DNA from: Gammaproteobacteria bacterium
GTDB taxonomy: Bacteria; Pseudomonadota; Gammaproteobacteria; Steroidobacterales; Steroidobacteraceae
Direction: 5' to 3'
DNA: 32,604 nucleotides
Assembly (NCBI GenBank): GCA_025357835.1
Contig: JANYLM010000110.1
Location: 1 to 32,604, forward strand
In this document: positions 15,502 through 26,586 of the stretch, in pieces
Numbering within the stretch: the stretch's first letter is position 1
Layout: each line of letters begins with the position of its first letter
Translations under genes and position numbers: made by a program
The notes under the pieces: generated by a model
What the model was told of the DNA's origin: nothing
What the model saw: only the letters and a program-made list of their open reading frames with translations
Database searches by the model: none

Positions 15502-16614
15502 ATGGCCAATATCTCGGTGCCTAAAACTCTCAAAATGCCGCTGCGAAATTGCAACACTGACTTAAGGGAGCTGAGTCGCGGGGCGCAGGCCGCGGCAGCG
15601 CGGTCCGCGGAGCCTGGAACCATCTCAATTTGCTTCGTCGCGGCCGCCCTGCAAAGCGTCCGCGCCCGTGACTTGAACGCAGATGAGCTGCTGGCAAACG
15701 TGGGGCTGTCCTCGAGCCTGCTGCAGACGCCCCAGGCACGGGTTTCGGCCCGACATTATGGCGCCCTATGGCGCAGCATCGCGCTTGCCCTGGATGATGA
15801 ATTCTTTGGCCAGGATTCCCGCCGCATGAAGGCTGGGAGTTTCGCCATGCTCTGCCACTCGGTCCTGGGCTGTAAAACCCTGGGCCAGGCACTCGACCGC
15901 AGCCTGCGTTTCTATGCGCTGATCTTGGATGACATCTCGGGAAGCGCCGAGCGCGACGCCCGCGAGGCGAGAATCGTGCTGCGGGAGCGTGACCGGGGTA
16001 CCAACCCGCGAATATTCGCGCATGAACTTCTATTGCTGCTTCTTTACGGAGTGTCGTGCTGGCTGGTGGGCAGGCGCATTCCCATCCTGCGCACCGAATT
16101 CAATTACCCGGAACCTGCGCACAGCGCGGAGTACCGCCTGATGTATTGCGCCGACTTGAGCTTCAATCGGCCGAATACGGTGATTGCCTTCGAAGCGAGT
16201 TACCTGGATCTGCCGGTGGTGCAGAACGAGCGGTCGGTCAAGGAGTTTCTGCGCACGGCGCCCGAGAGCATCTTGTTGAAATATAAGAACGGCAGTAGCC
16301 TCAGTGCCCGGGTGCGGCGGCGGCTGCGCCAGTTCCTGCCGGGCGCCATCCCGGATTTCGACACTCTGGCCGACGAGTTGAACATGACGCCTGCGACCAT
16401 GCGCCGCCGCTTGCACGAGGAGGGTGAGTCATACCAGACCATCAAGGATCAGCTGCGCCGAGATCAGGCCATCGGCTACCTCAGTCACACGAGCCGCAGC
16501 GTCATGGACATCGCCCTGGAATTGGGATTCTCGGAACGCAGCGCATTTCATCGTGCGTTTAGAAAATGGACCGGAGCGTCTCCGGGCGAATTTCGCCGCA
16601 CAGTGCAGACCTAG
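15502..16614 (+). CDS. AraC-family transcriptional regulator (OruR/ArgR-like, Arabinose_bd domain)
   Basis: This is a 370-residue regulator. About residues 45-240 match the Arabinose_bd-type sensor domain of the OruR group (ISARHYGALW-like segment VSARHYGALW, then FAMLCHSVLGCKTLGQALDRS). The C-terminus is a double helix-turn-helix AraC domain with MTPATMRRRLHEEGESYQ and IALELGFSERSAFHRAF followed by WTGASPGEFRR. Such proteins bind a small metabolite and usually activate a divergent catabolic operon. Here the neighbours are mmsA on one side and prpB on the other, so it may sense a valine- or propionate-pathway intermediate. The start is uncertain: the ATG at 15502 lacks a Shine-Dalgarno and an in-frame ATG lies at 15535. 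Confidence 0.9.
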   Translation: MANISVPKTLKMPLRNCNTDLRELSRGAQAAAARSAEPGTISICFVAAALQSVRARDLNADELLANVGLSSSLLQTPQARVSARHYGALWRSIALALDDEFFGQDSRRMKAGSFAMLCHSVLGCKTLGQALDRSLRFYALILDDISGSAERDAREARIVLRERDRGTNPRIFAHELLLLLLYGVSCWLVGRRIPILRTEFNYPEPAHSAEYRLMYCADLSFNRPNTVIAFEASYLDLPVVQNERSVKEFLRTAPESILLKYKNGSSLSARVRRRLRQFLPGAIPDFDTLADELNMTPATMRRRLHEEGESYQTIKDQLRRDQAIGYLSHTSRSVMDIALELGFSERSAFHRAFRKWTGASPGEFRRTVQT

Positions 16615-16645
16615 GGGCGGGGCGATGGATGGATGTTGCAATTCT

Positions 16646-16662
16646 GCTCAATTATTTTGAGC
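16646..16662. promoter_or_regulatory. Inverted repeat upstream of prpB
   Basis: GCTCAA (16646-16651) and TTGAGC (16657-16662) flank a 5-base TTATT loop in the 94-base gap between the AraC-family gene and prpB. It could be a regulator site for prpB or a weak hairpin ending the regulator transcript. There is no T-run after it. Confidence 0.35.
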
Positions 16663-16708
16663 GGTTTGGTCAGCCCGGCCGCATTAGCGAATCGAGGATA
16701 ATTGTTAG

Positions 16709-17605
16709 ATGAATGTTACCGCAAACGCATCGCCCGGCGCCAGATTTCGCGCGGCCGTTGCCGATGAAGCTCCCTTGCAAGTCGTCGGCGCCATCAATGC
16801 ATACGCCGCGCGAATGGCGGCCGCTTGCGGGTTCAAGGCCCTGTACCTATCGGGAGGGGGGGTGGCCGCCAATTCGTTGGGGGTTCCGGATCTGGGCATC
16901 AGCAGCATGGACGATGTGCTGATCGACATACGTCGGATTACCGATTCATGTCCGCTGCCGCTGTTAGTGGATGCCGATACTGGATGGGGCGGGGCTTTCA
17001 ACATTGCGCGCACCGTGAAGTCCTTCATCAAGTCGGGCGCCGCGGGGCTGCATATCGAAGATCAGGTTCAAGCCAAGCGATGCGGTCACAGGCCCGGCAA
17101 AGAGGTGGTCTCGAAGCAGGAAATGGTGGATAGAGTCAAGGCCGCGGTGGATGCGCGCACCCAGTCAGAATTCGTCATCATGGCGCGCACGGATGCCTTG
17201 GCCGTGGAAGGCATAGATATGACGCTCGAGCGCGCGATCGCCTGTGTCGAGGCGGGCGCGGACATGATTTTCCCGGAGGCAATGACAGAACTCGCCATGT
17301 ACAGGCGGTTCAAGGACGCCGTCAAAGTGCCCGTTCTCGCCAATATCACCGAATTCGGCCACACGCCTCTGTACACGCGCGAGGAGTTGGGCTCGGTGGG
17401 CGTCGACATCGTGCTGCATTGCTGCTCCGCCTATCGGTCGATGAATGCGGCCGCACTGGCGACTTACCAGGCGATTCGCCGCGATGGGACGCAGAAGAAC
17501 GTGTTGCACCTCATGCAAAACCGCGCCGATTTGTACAAGTACCTCGACTATCACGCGTACGAGACCAAGCTGGATGACCTGTTCGCGGCCGGCAAGGAAA
17601 AGTAA
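16709..17605 (+). CDS. prpB: 2-methylisocitrate lyase
   Basis: This 298-residue protein belongs to the PEP mutase/isocitrate lyase superfamily. It has the substrate-loop motif KRCGH with catalytic Cys125, the metal-binding VDADTGWGG, and [12 protein letters not shown] leading into GKEVVS. The C-terminus ([12 protein letters not shown] and [13 protein letters not shown]) follows PrpB rather than isocitrate lyase. It splits 2-methylisocitrate into pyruvate and succinate, the last step of the methylcitrate cycle. GAGG lies 11 bases before the ATG, and prpC starts 20 bases after the stop. No PrpR-type sigma-54 activator is adjacent; the AraC-family gene occupies that position. Confidence 0.96.
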   Translation: MNVTANASPGARFRAAVADEAPLQVVGAINAYAARMAAACGFKALYLSGGGVAANSLGVPDLGISSMDDVLIDIRRITDSCPLPLLVDADTGWGGAFNIARTVKSFIKSGAAGLHIEDQVQAKRCGHRPGKEVVSKQEMVDRVKAAVDARTQSEFVIMARTDALAVEGIDMTLERAIACVEAGADMIFPEAMTELAMYRRFKDAVKVPVLANITEFGHTPLYTREELGSVGVDIVLHCCSAYRSMNAAALATYQAIRRDGTQKNVLHLMQNRADLYKYLDYHAYETKLDDLFAAGKEK

Positions 17606-17625
17606 CGGATCCCAGGAGTAAAGCA

Positions 17626-18786
17626 ATGCCCGATACCCCATCCCAAACCGCGGCGTTCAAACCCAAGAAATCCGTGGCCCTGTCGGGGGTGACGGCGGGC
17701 AACACGGCGCTGTGCACAGTCGGTAAGACCGGCAACGACTTGCACTATCGCGGCTACGATATCCTCGACATTGCCACCGAATGCGAATTCGAAGAGATCG
17801 CGTACCTGCTGGTGCACGAGAAGCTGCCGAATCGTGCCGAGCTCGCCGCCTACAAGGCCAAGTTGCGGGCGCTGCGGGTACTGCCCGCCGCGGTGACCAC
17901 CGTACTCGAACAGCTGCCGGCCGCCAGTCACCCCATGGATGTGCTGCGCACGGGTGTCTCGGCATTGGGCTGCTGCATCCCCGAAGCCAACGACCACCTG
18001 AGTGCGGGCGCCCGCGACATCGCGGACCGGTTGCTGGCGTCCCTTGGCTCGATGCTGTGTTACTGGCATCACTTCTCGCGCGACGGTCGGCGCATCGATG
18101 TCCAAACCGACGATGAATCCATCGGCGCGCACTTTCTACACCTCCTACATGGACGCAAACCTGCCGCGTCGTGGGTGCGCGCCATGCACACCTCGCTCAA
18201 TTTATATGCCGAGCATGAATTCAATGCCTCGACCTTTACGGCGCGGGTGATTGCGGGTACGGGTTCGGACCTGTACTCCTGCATTACCGGCGCCACCGGT
18301 GCGCTGCGCGGGCCGAAGCACGGTGGTGCCAATGAAGCCGCGTTCGAGATTCAGAGCCGCTATCCGACGCCTGATGCCGCCGAGACGGATATTCGCCGCC
18401 GGGTGGCGGCCAAGGAAGTGATCATCGGCTTCGGTCACCCGGTGTACACGATTTCGGATCCCCGCAATCAAGTCATCAAAGCAGTCTCTTGCGACTTGGC
18501 GCGTGAAGCCAACGATATGCGCGGATTCGAGATCGCCGAACGGATCGAGTCGGTCATGCACGACATCAAGAACATGTTTCCGAATCTCGACTGGTTCTCC
18601 GCAGTGTCCTACCACCTGATGGGTGTGCCCACCGCAATGTTCACGCCGCTGTTCGTCATGAGCCGCACTTCGGGCTGGGCGGCGCACATCATCGAGCAGC
18701 GCGAGGATGGCAAGATCATACGTCCAAGCGCCAATTACATAGGCCCGGAAAATCTGCCCTTCGTACCTTTGCCGCAGCGCCCGTAG
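17626..18786 (+). CDS. prpC: 2-methylcitrate synthase
   Basis: This 386-residue citrate-synthase-fold enzyme is of the short PrpC class. It starts near [14 protein letters not shown], has LHYRGYDI, and carries the active-site histidines in GPKHGGANE and [13 protein letters not shown]. It condenses propionyl-CoA with oxaloacetate to 2-methylcitrate. A clear AGGAG lies 7 bases before the ATG. The tail is [16 protein letters not shown]; a citrate synthase of the TCA cycle would normally be longer and lack the SGVxAG start. Between prpB and prpD it is the entry step of the methylcitrate cycle and the outlet for propionyl-CoA made by MmsA. Confidence 0.96.
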   Translation: MPDTPSQTAAFKPKKSVALSGVTAGNTALCTVGKTGNDLHYRGYDILDIATECEFEEIAYLLVHEKLPNRAELAAYKAKLRALRVLPAAVTTVLEQLPAASHPMDVLRTGVSALGCCIPEANDHLSAGARDIADRLLASLGSMLCYWHHFSRDGRRIDVQTDDESIGAHFLHLLHGRKPAASWVRAMHTSLNLYAEHEFNASTFTARVIAGTGSDLYSCITGATGALRGPKHGGANEAAFEIQSRYPTPDAAETDIRRRVAAKEVIIGFGHPVYTISDPRNQVIKAVSCDLAREANDMRGFEIAERIESVMHDIKNMFPNLDWFSAVSYHLMGVPTAMFTPLFVMSRTSGWAAHIIEQREDGKIIRPSANYIGPENLPFVPLPQRP

Positions 18787-18838
18787 GGGCGCGCCGCGCC
18801 TTATCTGTTCAACATCATTAGAGAGTTCGCTATCCCTC

Positions 18839-20275
18839 ATGTCGCACGATGTTAAATCTGCCGAACGTCCGGCGCCGGATCACATCCTGACCGCAATTGC
18901 CGACTATGCATTGAACTTCGAGGTCAAGAATAACCTCGCCTTTGAGACCGCTGCCTACTGCCTCATGGATACGCTGGCCTGCGGCTTTCAGGCCCTGAAA
19001 TATCCGGCCTGCACAAAATTGATGGGACCCGTGGTGCCGGGTGCCACCCTCACCAACGGCGCGCGCGTTCCAGGTACTTCGTACGAACTTGATCCTATCA
19101 ATGCGGCCTTCAATATCGGCGCCATGATTCGCTGGCTGGACTTCAACGACACCTGGCTGGCCGCCGAGTGGGGGCATCCTTCGGACAATCTAGGCGGAAT
19201 TCTCGCCGTGGCCGACTACCTGTCGCGGTCCGGCAAGCCCGTCTCGGTAGGCGATGTACTGACCGCAATGATCAAGGCGCACGAAATCCAGGGGGTTCTC
19301 GCTCTGGAGAACAGCTTCAATCGGGTCGGGCTCGACCATGTGCTGCTGGTTCGCGTCGCGTCCACCGCGGTCGTCACTGCGCTGCTCGGCGGCTCGCGTG
19401 AGCAAATCATCAATGCTGTGTCGAACGCCTGGGTGGACGGCGGCGCGTTGCGAACCTATCGGCACGCGCCGAACACCGGTTCGCGCAAGAGTTGGGCCGC
19501 CGGGGATGCGACCAGCCGCGCCGTGCGGCATGCGCTGTTCGCTCTCAAGGGAGAGATGGGATATCCGTCGGCGCTGTCGGCCAAGACTTGGGGCTTCCAA
19601 GATGTATTGTTCAAGGGCAAGGCGCTGTCCCTGCCGCAGCCCTTCGGCAGCTACGTGATGGAAAACGTACTGTTCAAGATTTCCTACCCGGCGGAATTTC
19701 ACGCGCAAACCGCCGTCGAAGCGGCGATGACTCTGCACGGTCAAATCGCGGCCAAAATCGGCGAAATCGAACGCGTAACCATCGAGACTCAGGAGCCAGG
19801 GATGCGCATCATCGACAAGACGGGTCCGCTGGCAAATCCGGCGGATCGCGATCACTGCATTCAATACATGGTCGCCATTCCGCTGCTGTTCGGCAGACTC
19901 ACCGCCGCCGATTACGAAGACCGGATCGCTGGCGATCCGCGCGTCGATGCGCTGCGCGCGAAGATGCAAGTCAAGGAAAACACGACATTCACGCAAGAAT
20001 ACTACGATGCGAACAAGCGCTACATCGGCAACGCCGTGCAGGTTTTTTTCAAGGACGGCTCCACTAGTGCGCGTGTGCAGGTGGATTACCCCATAGGCCA
20101 TCGCAAGCGCCGTCAGGAAGGCATGCCGGTGCTGGTGAAGAAGTTCGACGCCAGCGTCGCGGCGCATTTCGGCCCCAAGCAGACCGAATCGATCAAAGCC
20201 ATGTTCGCGGACGGCCAAGCTCTGGCCGCGATGCCGGTGAGCGAGTTCGTCGCCCAACTTGTAACGGCGTCCTAA
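18839..20275 (+). CDS. prpD: 2-methylcitrate dehydratase
   Basis: This 478-residue MmgE/PrpD family protein has [31 protein letters not shown], the [20 protein letters not shown] active-site region and the late [17 protein letters not shown]. It dehydrates 2-methylcitrate to 2-methyl-cis-aconitate without an Fe-S cluster. It follows prpC by 52 bases with a weak Shine-Dalgarno. Neither AcnD nor PrpF is present here, so this is the PrpD-type rather than the AcnD/PrpF-type route; rehydration to 2-methylisocitrate would need a general aconitase elsewhere. No prpE (propionyl-CoA synthetase) is in the window, which fits a supply of propionyl-CoA from catabolism rather than from free propionate. Confidence 0.95.
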   Translation: MSHDVKSAERPAPDHILTAIADYALNFEVKNNLAFETAAYCLMDTLACGFQALKYPACTKLMGPVVPGATLTNGARVPGTSYELDPINAAFNIGAMIRWLDFNDTWLAAEWGHPSDNLGGILAVADYLSRSGKPVSVGDVLTAMIKAHEIQGVLALENSFNRVGLDHVLLVRVASTAVVTALLGGSREQIINAVSNAWVDGGALRTYRHAPNTGSRKSWAAGDATSRAVRHALFALKGEMGYPSALSAKTWGFQDVLFKGKALSLPQPFGSYVMENVLFKISYPAEFHAQTAVEAAMTLHGQIAAKIGEIERVTIETQEPGMRIIDKTGPLANPADRDHCIQYMVAIPLLFGRLTAADYEDRIAGDPRVDALRAKMQVKENTTFTQEYYDANKRYIGNAVQVFFKDGSTSARVQVDYPIGHRKRRQEGMPVLVKKFDASVAAHFGPKQTESIKAMFADGQALAAMPVSEFVAQLVTAS

Positions 20276-20313
20276 CTCTCCTAGGCCATTGTCGACGCAG
20301 CACGGCGGATTGC

Positions 20314-20341
20314 GCCGGCAGACAAAATATACCCTGCCGGC
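20314..20341. repeat. 8-bp inverted repeat after prpD
   Basis: GCCGGCAG (20314-20321) and CTGCCGGC (20334-20341) flank a 12-base AT-rich loop, 39 bases after the prpD stop. It can form a strong GC hairpin that may end or protect the prp transcript. No U-run follows, so termination would not be of the canonical intrinsic type. Confidence 0.4.
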
Positions 20342-20402
20342 AGCGTGCATTATGACGCATTGAGCTTGCCGAGCACCCGTAGGTATCGGGATAGTGTGCT
20401 CG

Positions 20403-20897
20403 ATGAATCGAGCGAAACCGGTTGGATCCCAATTGAGCAAGGAGCGGCGCGATCGCGCCGACCGGCGTCGCCGGGTCTGGTGGTCGATGTGTTACGGCAG
20501 TTTCAATCCCCGGCGTCGCACGCCGCCGCGCCGACTCGACGAGTCCCGTTTTCACTCGCTGGATTGGCATTCGTCCCACTTGCTCGCTGTGGCCATCGGC
20601 ATCTTGCTACTGAGCCTCGTGGACGCATTTCTGACCCTGGTGCTGCTGCAGGGGGGCGCCGACGAGGTGAACCCCCTCATGGCCGTGCTCATCTACCGCA
20701 GCGTGACGGTGTTCGCTGCGCTGAAAATGGCCATGACCGGCGCGAGCATCATTTTCATGGTGCTGCTGGCACGCTATCGATTCATGCGCATGCTGCGCGT
20801 GGAATGGGTGCTGTACGGGGTTCTGGCCGCCTATGTTGGACTCATCGGCTACGAGGTTTGGATGCTCAAGGGACCGCTGGACCTGCCGATCTTGTAA
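20403..20897 (+). CDS. DUF5658-like small membrane protein
   Basis: This 164-residue protein has an unusual arginine-rich first 45 residues (RRDRADRRRR and RRRTPPRR) followed by about three membrane segments at roughly 60-82, 100-122 and 134-154. The first segment and its exit loop (LVDAFLTLVLLQGGADEVNPLM) match the DUF5658 pattern of an Asp in the first helix and an E/DxNPLM loop. A GTG at 20394 is an in-frame alternative start. The basic N-terminus should stay in the cytoplasm. The function of the family is unknown, and the gene has no clear operon partner: sucA begins 120 bases downstream. Confidence 0.78.
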   Translation: MNRAKPVGSQLSKERRDRADRRRRVWWSMCYGSFNPRRRTPPRRLDESRFHSLDWHSSHLLAVAIGILLLSLVDAFLTLVLLQGGADEVNPLMAVLIYRSVTVFAALKMAMTGASIIFMVLLARYRFMRMLRVEWVLYGVLAAYVGLIGYEVWMLKGPLDLPIL

Positions 20898-21017
20898 TTG
20901 TGCCGGGCGGCGTCACATTCCATATTGTGCCGCCTTCGGCTAAACTAGCGGCCGGTTAGTAAACCCGCCCGCACTTCTTATCACGTTGATGTACTTGAGG
21001 TTTTTGCCGCTCTCTCT

Positions 21018-23900
21018 ATGAGTCAATCACTCGCCGACCAATTAGCCACCTCGGCGCTTTCCGGCGGAAATGCCGGTTTCATTGAGGATCTCTACGAACA
21101 GTTCCTGAGGGACCCGAAGGCGGTCGATCCGGGCTGGGCCGCCTACTTTATAAATTTGCAGGGAGGGGCCATCGGCGAGGTGGCCCACAGTCCCATTCGC
21201 GAGCGCCTAATGGCGCGTCTCGAATCGCCCGTCCCACGCAATGGCGCCCAGGCCGCCGACTCCGGCGGTGCCAGCGCCAAGCAGGGTGCGGTGTCGCGGC
21301 TCATTCAGATCTACGCTAATCGCGGTCACCTTGCCGCCAACCTCGATCCCTTGGGTCTGCAGGAACGCGCCAAGCCCTATGTGCTCGACCTGGAGTATTT
21401 CGGTCTCTCAGGTGAGGATCTGGATACCGAGTTTTTCACCGGCAGCCGCAACGACGCCATCGCCGAGCGTGCCAAGCTCAAGGATATTCTGGCGGCCTTG
21501 AAGTTCATTTACACCGATACCATAGGCGCGGAGTTTGCCCATGTGTCGAACACCGATGAGCGACTGTGGCTGCAGGATGGTTTCCAACTGGCCCGCATGC
21601 AACGCCGGTTCAGCGCCGATGCGAAGAAAAACATTCTTTGGCAGTTGACCGCCGCGGAAGGCTTGGAGCGCTATCTGCATACCAAGTACGTGGGCCAGAA
21701 GCGCTTCTCTCTCGAGGGCGGCGACAGCCTCATTCCGCTGCTCGACGATCTGGTCCAGTATGGCGGGAAGAAGGGGGTTGAAGAGACCATCATCGGCATG
21801 GCGCACCGCGGTCGCCTCAATGTGCTGGTGAACTTACTGGGTAAATCGCCCAAGGACTTGTTCAGCGAGTTCGAGGGTCAATACGATCTGGCTAAATTGC
21901 GCGGCTCGGGCGACGTCAAGTATCACAAGGGTTTTTCCTCCGACCTGAAAACCGGATCCGGCAATGTGCATGTCGCGCTGGCTTTCAATCCCTCGCACCT
22001 TGAGGTCGTAAACGCGGTGGTCGAGGGTTCGGTGCGCGCGCGCCAGGAGCGGCGCGGAGATGCCTTGGGCGATAAGGTGTTGGCCGTTCAAATTCACGGG
22101 GATGCCGCGTTCGCGGGGCAGGGTGTCGTCATGGAAACCCTGCAGCTGTCGCAGGCCCGCGGTTTCTATACGGGCGGCACGGTACACATCATCATCAACA
22201 ACCAGGTGGGCTTCACGACCAGCGATCCGCGCGATGCGCGCTCCACTCTGTATTGCTCCGACGTCGCGAAGATGATCGAAGCGCCGATTTTCCACGTCAA
22301 TGCCGATGATCCCGAGGCGGTGTGCTTCGTCACCCGATATGCGCTGGAGTACCGAATGAAATTCCACAAGGACGTGGTGATCGATCTGGTGTGCTATCGA
22401 CGTCACGGCCATAACGAGGCCGATGAGCCCGCAGCTACGCAACCGCTCATGTACCAAGTCATTCGCAAGAAGCCGACGGCGCGTCAACTTTATACGGACA
22501 AATTGACGGCCGAGGGCGTGCTGACGGCGGCCGAAGCCGCCGGCATGATGGAACAGTATCGCAATGGTCTGGACGAAGGTAAGCCGCAGGCGCGGGCCGC
22601 GCTCGGCCTAATCGGCAATAAGTTCACGGTGGACTGGAGCGAGTACCTGGGCGCGGAGTGGTCCGAGCCGGTGAAGACCGCCGTGGACATGGGGCGCTTG
22701 CGAGCGCTCGGCAAGGCGATTACTACCTATCCTTCGGATTGGGTGTTGCACCCGCGGGTCCTCGCCATCATGCAGTCGCGCGAAAGAATGATGAACGGAG
22801 ATCTGGCGCTCGACTGGGGCGCAGCGGAGAACTTGGCGTACGCCAGCCTGGTGCAGGAAGGATACCCGGTGCGCCTCACCGGCCAGGATAGCGGCCGCGG
22901 CACGTTCTTCCACCGCCACGCGGTGCTGCACGATCAGGCTACCGGCCGCCGCTACGTCCCGCTGCAGCATTTGGCGACCAATCAACCGACGTTTACGGTG
23001 ACTGATTCGGTATTGTCAGAAGAGGCGGTCATGGGGTTCGAGTATGGTTTCTCGACCACCGAGCCGCATTGCTTGACGATTTGGGAGGGACAGTTCGGCG
23101 ACTTTTGCAATGGTGCCCAGGTCATTATCGATCAGTTCATCAGTTCCGGCGAAGCCAAATGGGGTCGCCTGTCAGGTCTCACTCTGCTCCTGCCTCACGG
23201 CTATGAAGGCCAGGGGCCCGAGCATTCGTCGGCGCGCTTGGAGCGGTTCCTGCAGCTCTGCGCCGAGTTCAACATGCAGGTGTGCGTACCCTCGACCCCG
23301 GCGCAGATGTTTCACATGCTGCGCCGTCAGATGGTGCGCCCGCTGCGCAAGCCGCTCATCGTCATGACGCCTAAGAGCCTGTTGCGCCACCCTTTATCGG
23401 TGTCGCGGCTCGAAGAGCTTGGCACGGGCGGGTTCAGCACCGTGATCGATGACATCGACGATCCGCAGCCCTCCGCGGTGACGCGTATCGTGCTGTGCAG
23501 CGGCAAGGTGTACTTCGATTTACTAAAGTCGCGGCGCGAGGTCAAAGCGGACTCAGTCGCCCTGGTGCGGGTCGAGCAGCTGTATCCCTTTCCCTCCGAA
23601 GAATATGAAGCGATTCTTCGCAAGTACGCCAATGCCCACGAAATCGTTTGGTGTCAGGAAGAGCCACAGAATCAGGGCAGCTGGTACCAGATTCGCCATC
23701 GGCTGCAGTCGAAGTTGGGCCCCAGGCATGAGCTTCTGTATGCGGGGCGCGCCGGCGCGGCGGCGCCCGCCACGGGCATTTCCGTTCTGCACGAACAGCA
23801 ACAGAAAAATCTGGTGGCCGCGGCGCTGCAGGGCGTTCCACCGGAAGAAACTTCTCGACACACGATGAGCCTCCCGGCGGCTCAAACTAGGACGGGCTAA
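21018..23900 (+). CDS. sucA: 2-oxoglutarate dehydrogenase E1 component
   Basis: This 960-residue thiamine-diphosphate enzyme is of the usual SucA length. It starts with the E1o N-terminal motif [18 protein letters not shown], which docks the E2 core. The ThDP-binding region is [10 protein letters not shown] followed by INNQVGFTT, and [18 protein letters not shown] and [11 protein letters not shown] are all conserved. It decarboxylates 2-oxoglutarate and passes the succinyl group to the lipoyl domain of SucB. The stop overlaps the sucB start as TAATG. No clear promoter was found in the 120-base gap upstream. The operon lacks sdh and sucCD. Confidence 0.97.
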   Translation: MSQSLADQLATSALSGGNAGFIEDLYEQFLRDPKAVDPGWAAYFINLQGGAIGEVAHSPIRERLMARLESPVPRNGAQAADSGGASAKQGAVSRLIQIYANRGHLAANLDPLGLQERAKPYVLDLEYFGLSGEDLDTEFFTGSRNDAIAERAKLKDILAALKFIYTDTIGAEFAHVSNTDERLWLQDGFQLARMQRRFSADAKKNILWQLTAAEGLERYLHTKYVGQKRFSLEGGDSLIPLLDDLVQYGGKKGVEETIIGMAHRGRLNVLVNLLGKSPKDLFSEFEGQYDLAKLRGSGDVKYHKGFSSDLKTGSGNVHVALAFNPSHLEVVNAVVEGSVRARQERRGDALGDKVLAVQIHGDAAFAGQGVVMETLQLSQARGFYTGGTVHIIINNQVGFTTSDPRDARSTLYCSDVAKMIEAPIFHVNADDPEAVCFVTRYALEYRMKFHKDVVIDLVCYRRHGHNEADEPAATQPLMYQVIRKKPTARQLYTDKLTAEGVLTAAEAAGMMEQYRNGLDEGKPQARAALGLIGNKFTVDWSEYLGAEWSEPVKTAVDMGRLRALGKAITTYPSDWVLHPRVLAIMQSRERMMNGDLALDWGAAENLAYASLVQEGYPVRLTGQDSGRGTFFHRHAVLHDQATGRRYVPLQHLATNQPTFTVTDSVLSEEAVMGFEYGFSTTEPHCLTIWEGQFGDFCNGAQVIIDQFISSGEAKWGRLSGLTLLLPHGYEGQGPEHSSARLERFLQLCAEFNMQVCVPSTPAQMFHMLRRQMVRPLRKPLIVMTPKSLLRHPLSVSRLEELGTGGFSTVIDDIDDPQPSAVTRIVLCSGKVYFDLLKSRREVKADSVALVRVEQLYPFPSEEYEAILRKYANAHEIVWCQEEPQNQGSWYQIRHRLQSKLGPRHELLYAGRAGAAAPATGISVLHEQQQKNLVAAALQGVPPEETSRHTMSLPAAQTRTG

Positions 23901-25150
23901 TGACTATTGAAGTTCGCGTTCCGCAGCTGCCGGAGTCGGTGGCCGACGCTACGATTGTTTCATGGCATAAGAAGCCCGGCGATGTCGTGGCGCGTGATGA
24001 AAATCTCGTCGATTTGGAGACCGACAAGGTCGTTCTCGAGGTTCCCGCGCCGACGGGCGGGGTGCTGAAGGAAATCAGGCTAAACGACGGCACAACCGTG
24101 ACCAGCGGCCAAGTCTTGGCGGTGATCGAAGAGGGCGCCACGGCCGTGCCCGGCGCCAGCGCACCCGCGATCATGGCCGCTTCCAGCGGCGCCGCCACAT
24201 CCGCAAAGGACGCTTCGGCGGCGGCTGGCGTCAAGCCCGACGCGATTGCGGCCAAGCTCAGCCCCGCCGCTAAGCGCGTCGTCGAAGAGAACAAAGTCGA
24301 TCCGAAGGCGATCCCCGGCTCCGGCCGCGATGGGCGCGTCTCGAAGTCCGATGTGGTGAATTATCTGTCCGCGAAGGATGCGGCACCGCCTGCGTCCGCT
24401 GTGGCCTTCAAGCCGGCGGCGGCAGCACCTATTGCAAGCGCGCGCGGCGCGCGCACCGAACAGCGCGTACCCATGACTCGCCTGCGCGCCCGCATCGCTG
24501 AGCGCATGGTCCAGGCCCAGTCCACCCAGGCCTTGCTGACTTCATTCAATGAAGTGGACATTAAGGCGGTCAACGAACTGCGTACACGCTACAAGGATTC
24601 GTTCGAGAAACAGCATGGCGTGAAACTTGGATTCATGTCGTTCTTCGCCAAGGCATGCGTCGAGGCATTGCGGAAGTTCCCATCCGTGAATGCCTCGGTG
24701 GAAGGCAGCGACATCGTCTATCACGAATACTTCGACGTCGGTGTCGCGGTCTCCACCGATCGCGGTTTGATCGTGCCGGTGTTGCGCGACGTGGATTCGC
24801 TGAGCTTCGCGGACATCGAAAAGTCGATCGGCAATTTTGCGGCGCGCGCGCGTGCCGGAAGCATCACGATGGAGGAGCTCACCGGCGGCACTTTCACGAT
24901 CACCAACGGCGGAGTGTTCGGCTCGCTGCTATCTACCCCCATCGTCAATTCTCCGCAGAGTGCGATTCTCGGCATGCACAAGATTCAGGACCGAGCGGTG
25001 GTGATGGACGGTCAGGTCGTGGTGCGTCCCATGATGTACATTGCGCTGACCTATGATCACCGCATCATTGACGGCCGCGAAGCGGTGCAGTTTTTGGTGA
25101 TGGTCAAACAATGCCTCGAAGATCCGGCGCGCATGGTGCTCGGGGTATGA
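23900..25150 (+). CDS. sucB: Dihydrolipoyllysine succinyltransferase (2-oxoglutarate dehydrogenase E2)
   Basis: This 416-residue protein has one lipoyl domain with Lys43 in [11 protein letters not shown], an Ala-rich linker, an E1/E3-binding domain ([19 protein letters not shown] then [12 protein letters not shown]), and a C-terminal catalytic core with [14 protein letters not shown], where His387 and Asp391 are the active-site pair. The single lipoyl domain and the core sequence are of the succinyltransferase type rather than the acetyltransferase type. Its start overlaps the sucA stop by one base and its stop overlaps the lpdA start as ATGA, so all three subunits are probably translated in a coupled way. 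Confidence 0.97.
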   Translation: MTIEVRVPQLPESVADATIVSWHKKPGDVVARDENLVDLETDKVVLEVPAPTGGVLKEIRLNDGTTVTSGQVLAVIEEGATAVPGASAPAIMAASSGAATSAKDASAAAGVKPDAIAAKLSPAAKRVVEENKVDPKAIPGSGRDGRVSKSDVVNYLSAKDAAPPASAVAFKPAAAAPIASARGARTEQRVPMTRLRARIAERMVQAQSTQALLTSFNEVDIKAVNELRTRYKDSFEKQHGVKLGFMSFFAKACVEALRKFPSVNASVEGSDIVYHEYFDVGVAVSTDRGLIVPVLRDVDSLSFADIEKSIGNFAARARAGSITMEELTGGTFTITNGGVFGSLLSTPIVNSPQSAILGMHKIQDRAVVMDGQVVVRPMMYIALTYDHRIIDGREAVQFLVMVKQCLEDPARMVLGV

Positions 25151-26574
25151 GCGAGCTTTATGATGTGGTTGTAATCGGCGCTGGCCCCGCAGGCTACCCG
25201 GCGGCGATTCGTGCCGGGCAGAACAAACTTAAAGTCGCCTGCGTCGACGAGTGGAAGAACTTCGACGGCACTTACGCTTTCGGTGGGACCTGCCTGAACG
25301 CGGGTTGTATTCCTTCCAAGGCGCTGCTCGAGTCCTCCGAACTCTATCAGCGCGCCAAGGATGAGTTCTCGCTTCATGGGATCAAGATCGGCGACCTGAA
25401 GCTGGATCTGGCCACCATGCAAAAGCGTCGTGCTTCCATCGTCAAGACCATGACGGGCGGTATCACGGCCCTGTTCAAGGCGAACGGTGTGGTGGGATAC
25501 CAGGGGCACGGTTGTTTGCTGCCGGGAAACAAGGTGTTGGTGACCGGCGCGGACGGCGCGGAGAAGACCTTGGCAGCCAAGCATGTCGTGCTGGCCTCGG
25601 GGTCGGTGCCGGTTCGACTCAGGAACGTGCCGCATGACGGGAAATATATCGTCGATTCGTGGAATGCCTTGGAGTTCGATGCCGTTCCCGCGCGCCTGGG
25701 AGTCATCGGCGCCGGTGTCATTGGGCTCGAGCTCGGCAGCGTATGGCGGCGGCTCGGCAGCGAGGTCACAGTGCTCGAGGCGATGGAGCAGTTCCTGCCC
25801 ATAGCGGATGGTGCGATTGCGAAGGAGGCGCAGCGGCATTTCAAGAAGCAGGGACTGGACATCAAGCTGGGGGCGAAGGTGTCGAGCGCCACGGTCTTGG
25901 CTGAGGCGGTGGACGTGGTCTACGCCGATGCCCAGGGTGAGCACAAGCTGCAAGTCGACAAGCTGGTGGTCGCTGTCGGGCGCAGACCTTTCACGGAGGG
26001 GCTGCTGGCTGAAGGAACCGGTGTCAGGCTCGATGAGCGCGGCTTCATTCAGGTCGACGAACACTGCAGCACGGGCGTGCCCAATGTCTGGGCGGTCGGC
26101 GACGTGGTGCGCGGACCCATGCTGGCGCACAAGGGCAAGGAGGAGGGCGTGATGGTCGCCGACCTCATCTCCGGCCATTTCGCCGAGGTGAACTACAAGG
26201 TTATTCCTTCGGTGATCTACACAGCTCCGGAAATCGCTTGGGTTGGGCAGACCGAGGAGCAAGTCAAGGCGAGCGGCCGACCGTACAAGGTGGGCACTTT
26301 TCCGTTCTCGGCCAGCGGGCGTGCGCGCGCGATGGAAGCCACGCAGGGCTTGGCCAAGATCGTGTCCGCCAAGGACGACGACGAAGTGCTCGGCATCCAC
26401 GTTATCGGGCCGATGGCGGGCGAGCTGATCGCCGAAGCGGTGCTGGCGATGGAATATTCGGCGAGCACCGAAGACATCCAGCGCACCATTCACGCCCATC
26501 CCACGCTGTCAGAAGCGATTCACGAGGCCGCCTTGGCAGTGGACAAGAAGGCTATCGACGGCATCAATCGCTAG
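25147..26574 (+). CDS. lpdA: Dihydrolipoyl dehydrogenase (E3)
   Basis: This 475-residue flavoprotein starts at the ATG overlapping the sucB TGA; an open stretch before it lies inside sucB. It has the FAD-binding GAGPAG, the redox disulfide Cys49/Cys54 in [13 protein letters not shown], the NAD-binding [31 protein letters not shown], and the C-terminal His-Glu pair in [14 protein letters not shown]. It reoxidises the dihydrolipoyl group of SucB with NAD. It may also serve a pyruvate dehydrogenase encoded elsewhere. Confidence 0.97.
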   Translation: MSELYDVVVIGAGPAGYPAAIRAGQNKLKVACVDEWKNFDGTYAFGGTCLNAGCIPSKALLESSELYQRAKDEFSLHGIKIGDLKLDLATMQKRRASIVKTMTGGITALFKANGVVGYQGHGCLLPGNKVLVTGADGAEKTLAAKHVVLASGSVPVRLRNVPHDGKYIVDSWNALEFDAVPARLGVIGAGVIGLELGSVWRRLGSEVTVLEAMEQFLPIADGAIAKEAQRHFKKQGLDIKLGAKVSSATVLAEAVDVVYADAQGEHKLQVDKLVVAVGRRPFTEGLLAEGTGVRLDERGFIQVDEHCSTGVPNVWAVGDVVRGPMLAHKGKEEGVMVADLISGHFAEVNYKVIPSVIYTAPEIAWVGQTEEQVKASGRPYKVGTFPFSASGRARAMEATQGLAKIVSAKDDDEVLGIHVIGPMAGELIAEAVLAMEYSASTEDIQRTIHAHPTLSEAIHEAALAVDKKAIDGINR

Positions 26575-26586
26575 CGTTCGGCACTC

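Noticed and set aside
25057..26499. A 480-residue minus-strand frame opposite lpdA
   Set aside because: It mirrors codon positions of lpdA, has no recognisable motif and no Shine-Dalgarno; similar shadows lie opposite prpD (19190-20440) and icmF/dehydrogenase (7378-8364).
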